From the NCBI GenBank assembly GCA_000433015.1, contig HF998007.1:1-10057 (forward strand): 10,057 nucleotides of DNA, in the 5' to 3' direction. The position numbers and the translations under genes are program-made. How positions within the stretch are numbered: position 1 is the first letter of the stretch; every line of letters begins with the position of its first letter. The notes beneath the pieces are model-generated. The model was not told the origin of the DNA, ran no database searches, and saw only the letters and a list, made by a program, of their open reading frames with translations. Shown here one piece after another: positions 7,196 through 10,057 of the stretch. Source of the DNA: Firmicutes bacterium CAG:631. GTDB taxonomy: Bacteria > Bacillota_I > Bacilli_A > RFN20 > CAG-631.

Positions 7196-7849
7196 TTATT
7201 TTTCTAACGTTGGCATAATTGAAAGATAATATTGAATGCCTCCAATTATGGCAAACACTCCACCTAAAAATAATAAAACAGCACCAATTCCAAAAATAAC
7301 GACATGTGACGAACCAATTAATAAACAAGCAATTCCTGGCATTAATGTTGCCGTTTTATATTTTCCAAAACGGGAAGCTGGAACAACAACACCATTTTTT
7401 ACAGATTGCATTCGTAAAGAATCAACAAAAAAGTCTCTAAAAACAACAAGAAGGACAACAATAGTTAATACAATTGCAATGACATTGGAAAATTCTCCCA
7501 TTTGAGAATGATTGAAAAAACCAAACCCAGCCAAGCCAATCATTGTTGTATTCACTAACAACTTATCCGCAAGTGGATCCATCATTTTTCCATAATCAGA
7601 AACGATATTATTTTTTCTTGCCAAATGACCATCAATATAATCGGTAATAGATGCCCCTACAAACAAAATAAAAATAAGTATTTGATCTAAAGTTAAAAAG
7701 GATTTCTCCTGATTGATAATGGCCACATCGGTAGGAATATCAAAGACCATATAAAGCATGTGTAAAATAAATAAAAGAATGACTATAGGAACGCAAATCA
7801 TCCGAATTGTCGTTAATTTATTCGGAAGATTCATTTCTTTAAATTTCAT
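7196..7849 (-). CDS. pgsA: CDP-diacylglycerol-glycerol-3-phosphate 3-phosphatidyltransferase
   Basis: PgsA is an integral membrane enzyme joining CDP-diacylglycerol to glycerol 3-phosphate, giving phosphatidylglycerol phosphate, the committed step to phosphatidylglycerol and cardiolipin. The complete CDP-alcohol phosphotransferase signature D-x2-DG-x2-AR-x8-G-x3-D-x3-D is present (D70, D73, G74, A77, R78, G87, D91, D95). Several hydrophobic segments flank it. At 217 residues it is longer than the usual 180-195. The extra is mainly a polar insert around residues 36-55 (FDIPTDVAIINQEKS) between the first membrane helix and the motif. The ATG at 7849 has AGAGGTG at good spacing and an extended -10 upstream. 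A later ATG (MNLPNKLTTIRM) matches the usual family start but lacks as good a site. First gene of the pgsA-cinA-recA unit. Confidence 0.96.
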   Translation of the reverse strand: MKFKEMNLPNKLTTIRMICVPIVILLFILHMLYMVFDIPTDVAIINQEKSFLTLDQILIFILFVGASITDYIDGHLARKNNIVSDYGKMMDPLADKLLVNTTMIGLAGFGFFNHSQMGEFSNVIAIVLTIVVLLVVFRDFFVDSLRMQSVKNGVVVPASRFGKYKTATLMPGIACLLIGSSHVVIFGIGAVLLFLGGVFAIIGGIQYYLSIMPTLEK

Positions 7850-7885
7850 AAAAGCACCTCTTTGAGTTCACTTATTGCATGTTCT

Positions 7886-7894
7886 ATTATAGCA
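7886..7894 (-). promoter_or_regulatory. Extended -10 promoter of pgsA-cinA-recA
   Basis: TGCTATAAT reads on the minus strand, a perfect extended -10, ending 36 bases before the pgsA ATG and with its AGAGGTG site between. It lies just beyond the rnpB terminator, so this unit starts fresh transcription. No strong -35, which extended -10 promoters do not need. Confidence 0.7.
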
Positions 7895-7914
7895 TATTTT
7901 TAAAAGATTACTAT

Positions 7915-7937
7915 AAAAAAAGTTATCTTGCGATAAC
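7915..7937 (-). terminator. Rho-independent terminator of rnpB
   Basis: GTTATC and GATAAC arms (7922-7937) enclose a four-base loop, GCAA on the RNA strand, and a run of seven T follows on the minus strand (7915-7921). GCAA is a stable GNRA tetraloop. It stands a few bases after the 3' strand of rnpB helix P1. Confidence 0.92.
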
Positions 7938-7942
7938 GTTTT

Positions 7943-8299
7943 AAAAACAAATCTTTGTAAGCCATGTTCTGTACTACAATTCATGTAGTGATAGTCATTT
8001 ATCTATGTCGAAACATCTTCTTTGTTTTTCATTTCAAACGTAGAAGTTCCTCTACCAAATTTGAGTTTCTTGCTTGAGGGGTTTACCGCGTTTCACTTTG
8101 TTGTTTCCAAACAAACTCGTCTCTGTGGCACTTTATCGATTTTTCTCTTATTTTCACTTAGAGAATTATCGGCCGTCTGTAAAATACAGCCCAAAGTTAT
8201 GGTTTCCTTTGGCACAAACACTATAGGCATCGCAGCCTATGCAAGCATGGACTTTCCTCTATAAGCTTTCCTTACAGCGACTATCCAAGATTTGTTTTT
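7943..8299 (-). ncRNA. rnpB: RNase P RNA, class B (Bacillus type)
   Basis: This is the catalytic RNA that trims 5' leaders from tRNA precursors, working with the RnpA protein. Conserved landmarks on the minus strand are GAGGAAAGTCC (8249-8259), GCGGTAAACCCC (8078-8089), the CAAATTTGGTAGAGGAAC stretch (8047-8064, strongly like B. subtilis) and ACAGAACATGGCTTAC (7957-7972). The ends are set by a perfect 13-base helix P1: 8287-8299 pairs with 7943-7955. That gives about 357 nt, shorter than the 401 nt of B. subtilis, so some class B side helices are reduced. The P1 5' strand lies inside the last codons and stop region of gpsB. No separate promoter is evident, so it may be processed from a gpsB-rnpB transcript. 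A plus-strand open frame at 8022-8264 is only a shadow of this RNA. Confidence 0.95.
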
Positions 8300-8637
8300 T
8301 CTAATATTTTTTTGAGATTGTTAACGGCGTTTTCTAATTTAGATAACCGTTCAATCACTTCGACATTATTATAATTGTCTAAGTTTATCGTAGCATTATT
8401 GCTAACAGATTGCAAGCGTGTATTTTCGATTTGTAATTTTACATATTTGTCTTGCATGGTTTTGTTTTGAACTTGGAGCTGTTCTTTTTCTTTTTTTAAT
8501 TTATCTATTTCATTTTCTAGTTCTTTGACATGAAACATAATTTCATCTAAAAAACGATCCACTTCTTCTACCTTATAGCCATGTTGAGCAATTTGAAAAT
8601 CTTTTTTATAAATCACATCAGATAATTTTTCTTTCAT
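8281..8637 (-). CDS. gpsB: Cell division protein GpsB (DivIVA-like)
   Basis: GpsB is a small DivIVA-related coiled-coil protein at the septum. It links penicillin-binding proteins to the division machinery and helps shuttle PBP1 between side wall and septum. The 118-residue product has the membrane- and PBP-binding head IYKKDFQIAQHGYKVEEVDRFLDEI (split about residues 9-33; key GYxxxEVDRFLD), a long coiled coil (about 35-75), a polar linker, and the C-terminal NYNNVEVIERLSKLENAV, which matches the GpsB trimerisation end. It is about 20 residues longer than B. subtilis GpsB. The ATG follows GGGGGATC. It runs straight into rnpB and diverges from recU-PBP1, the Bacillus neighbourhood. A PBP1 gene close by suits its role as PBP adaptor. 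Confidence 0.93.
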   Translation of the reverse strand: MKEKLSDVIYKKDFQIAQHGYKVEEVDRFLDEIMFHVKELENEIDKLKKEKEQLQVQNKTMQDKYVKLQIENTRLQSVSNNATINLDNYNNVEVIERLSKLENAVNNLKKILEKTNLG

Positions 8638-8664
8638 TTTGATCCCCCAATTGTCTACTTTTTT

Positions 8665-8673
8665 ATTTTACCA
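8665..8673 (-). promoter_or_regulatory. Possible extended -10 promoter of gpsB
   Basis: TGGTAAAAT reads on the minus strand, 27 bases before the gpsB ATG. The TG one base ahead of TAAAAT makes an extended -10. No clear -35 is seen in the surrounding T-rich sequence. Confidence 0.45.
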
Positions 8674-8696
8674 TTTTTTACCGATAAAAAAAAGTA

Positions 8697-8702
8697 TATA
8701 AT
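8697..8702 (+). promoter_or_regulatory. Possible -10 element of the recU-PBP1 promoter
   Basis: TATAAT on the plus strand, 71 bases before the recU start in the divergent gpsB/recU gap. A weak TTTTTA-like -35 lies about 16-17 bases upstream (8674-8680). The position would give a leader of about 60 bases. Confidence 0.4.
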
Positions 8703-8773
8703 AAAGATAAACCATGAATATTTTGTTTCATTTGATAACAAAATACAAGTGGTGAAAGAAGTAGGTGAATCTC

Positions 8774-9328
8774 TTGATTAATTACCCAACCAAAAAAATC
8801 AGTCAAAATCGTAAAGTCAACAACCTAGCAAATAAAGGAATGGCTTTAGAAGAGATGATTAATCGTTCTAATGAATATTATAAAGAAAACGATATCGCAT
8901 TCATCACTAAACGCCCAACTCCAATAAAAGTGTTGAAAACAGACGGCAATTACAAAATTACAGACGCTGTATTTTTAAGTGCCTCTACATTAGATTATGT
9001 GGGTGTATTTCAAGGGCATTATCTTGATTTCGAAGCAAAAGAAACTTCTTCAAAAATAGGATTTCCTTTATCCAATCTTGCACAACATCAATTAGAATCG
9101 ATTGAACTTGTCATCAAACATAAAGGATATTCCTTTGTTTTAGTCTACCTTAAAGCATTTGAAGAAATCTATTTATTAGATGGCAATTTTATTCTCAAGG
9201 CAGCACAATCCAATCAAAAAATGATACCGATTCAAGATATTCGAACACATGGTATCCAAGTGAAACAAGGATATAGCATTTTACTTGATTATATTAAAGC
9301 CGTAAGAATTGCTTATTTTGAAAAATAA
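8774..9328 (+). CDS. recU: Holliday junction resolvase RecU
   Basis: RecU is the Gram-positive resolvase that cuts Holliday junctions in recombination and chromosome segregation, with a restriction-endonuclease-like fold. Motifs are KGMALEEMI near residue 21, the active-site D74 (STLDYVG), then D85, E87 and K89 in LDFEAKET, and QHQ (104-106). I prefer the TTG at 8774, since AGGTGA (8763-8768) sits five bases ahead and the product then begins MINYPTKK, like B. subtilis MIRYP. The GTG at 8765 would add only three residues and lies on top of that ribosome site. The product is 184 residues, a little short of the B. subtilis protein (about 206). It is cotranscribed with the PBP1 gene, whose start overlaps it by 11 bases, as in Bacillus recU-ponA. 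Confidence 0.96.
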   Translation: MINYPTKKISQNRKVNNLANKGMALEEMINRSNEYYKENDIAFITKRPTPIKVLKTDGNYKITDAVFLSASTLDYVGVFQGHYLDFEAKETSSKIGFPLSNLAQHQLESIELVIKHKGYSFVLVYLKAFEEIYLLDGNFILKAAQSNQKMIPIQDIRTHGIQVKQGYSILLDYIKAVRIAYFEK

Positions 9329-10057
9329 AAGAAAAAACATCTTACTTCATTTCACCAATATTTTTGCAATTTTATTCCTATGTGTTTGTCTCATAGGAAT
9401 TTCTTATACTATCGTTATTTTTTCAAATACTCCTTCTTTAAACATTGCGCCAATGGAAACAAAGGCCGTTTCTGTCGTCTATGATAATCAAAACCAATAT
9501 GTCACGCATCTTCAAAAAGAAAGTGTCAGTCAAGTCCGTTATGAAGAGTTGCCTGATGTTTTTATTGATGCTTTATTAAGTGAAGAAGATGTTCGTTTTT
9601 TTATTCATAATGGCATTGATATTCCTCGTCTCTTATCGGCTGTTTATAAAAATGTCGTTTCTCATTCTTATGCACAAGGGGCTTCTACTCTAACACAACA
9701 ACTCATTAAAAACACCATGTTAAATTCGAATAAAACTTTAAAAAGAAAATTAGAAGAAATGTATTTATCTTATCAAATTGAAAAAATTTATTCTAAAAAA
9801 GAAATTATTGAATTATACGCCAATTACATTTGTTTTGATGGTATTAACCCTGGAGCCAATTATGCTTCTTTAAAATTTTTTAATAAACCGATTAGTCAAG
9901 TGACTCTTCCTGAAGCAGCATTATTAGTGGGAATGGTCAATTTACCAACTTATTATAATCCTTTTAAAAACCCAATTCCGGCAACAAAAAGAAGAAATGA
10001 GGTATTGGATGCCATGGTAGAAAATGGTGCCATTGCCTCTTATCAAGCAGAAACAGC
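9318..10057 (+). CDS. ponA: Class A penicillin-binding protein 1 (N-terminal part, cut by window end)
   Basis: This is a bifunctional peptidoglycan synthase; the glycosyltransferase half is in the window and the transpeptidase half lies beyond it. The 246 complete codons show a short basic cytoplasmic tail, a membrane anchor (about residues 8-35), and the GT51 glycosyltransferase domain. GT51 motifs are E90-D-x-R-F with HNGID (97-101), QGASTLTQQLIKN (120-132, where relatives usually have QGGSTITQQ), RKLEE (143-147), and EKIYSKKEIIELYAN (155-169). LPEAALLVGMVNLP (198-210) follows. The TTG at 9318 is the only start giving a full anchor; it overlaps recU and has a weak ribosome site, so translation is probably coupled. 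No in-frame stop occurs before the window end. The ponA name rests on the recU neighbourhood. Confidence 0.93.
   Translation, partial: MKNKRKNILLHFTNIFAILFLCVCLIGISYTIVIFSNTPSLNIAPMETKAVSVVYDNQNQYVTHLQKESVSQVRYEELPDVFIDALLSEEDVRFFIHNGIDIPRLLSAVYKNVVSHSYAQGASTLTQQLIKNTMLNSNKTLKRKLEEMYLSYQIEKIYSKKEIIELYANYICFDGINPGANYASLKFFNKPISQVTLPEAALLVGMVNLPTYYNPFKNPIPATKRRNEVLDAMVENGAIASYQAET

Noticed and set aside
7236..7505. 89-codon plus-strand open frame inside pgsA
   Set aside because: Antisense to the membrane segments of PgsA, with no ribosome site and a composition unlike a real protein.
8022..8264. 80-codon plus-strand open frame
   Set aside because: It overlays the antisense of rnpB, whose conserved RNA motifs explain the sequence.

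Overview
The window comes from a low-GC Gram-positive chromosome (Bacillota, Bacilli/Erysipelotrichia-like). The evidence is AT-rich DNA with strong GGAGG-type ribosome sites and a core gene order resembling Bacillus: pgsA-cinA-recA-rny-ymdB-spoVS on one strand, gpsB-rnpB beside it, and divergent recU-PBP1. A peptidoglycan synthase argues against a wall-less mollicute. All core genes read with the standard code, and Trp is TGG. The species cannot be named from the sequence.

Region 1 (1-2172) is accessory. It starts inside the 3' end of an Rhs/YD-repeat polymorphic toxin whose frame is broken by a one-base slip near base 24 and by a TGA at 87-89. A 166-codon membrane protein follows, overlapping by one base, and is the natural candidate for the toxin's immunity partner. 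Beyond it are about 530 bases of coding debris on both strands and a second two-helix membrane protein broken by two frameshifts. The breaks sit in A or T runs.

Region 2 (2177-7895) is the conserved minus-strand block. pgsA, cinA and recA form one tight unit, ended by a hairpin at 5617-5648. rny, ymdB (17-base overlap) and spoVS form a second unit, ended by a two-way terminator at 2180-2206. The interval between recA and rny holds a plus-strand remnant of a DUF4143-type ATPase with its own terminator.

Region 3 (7915-10057) is the cell-wall and division cluster. gpsB runs leftward straight into rnpB, the class B RNase P RNA. The 5' strand of rnpB helix P1 lies inside the last codons of gpsB. 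recU, a Holliday-junction resolvase, diverges from gpsB and overlaps the start of a class A penicillin-binding protein that the window end cuts off.

The core genes cover phospholipid synthesis (PgsA), DNA recombination (RecA, RecU), RNA turnover and processing (RNase Y, RNase P), regulation (YmdB, SpoVS) and septal wall synthesis (GpsB, PBP1). I see no tRNA, rRNA, CRISPR array or intact insertion sequence. No clearly new system is present; the least described part is the decaying Rhs tip with its membrane-protein neighbours.
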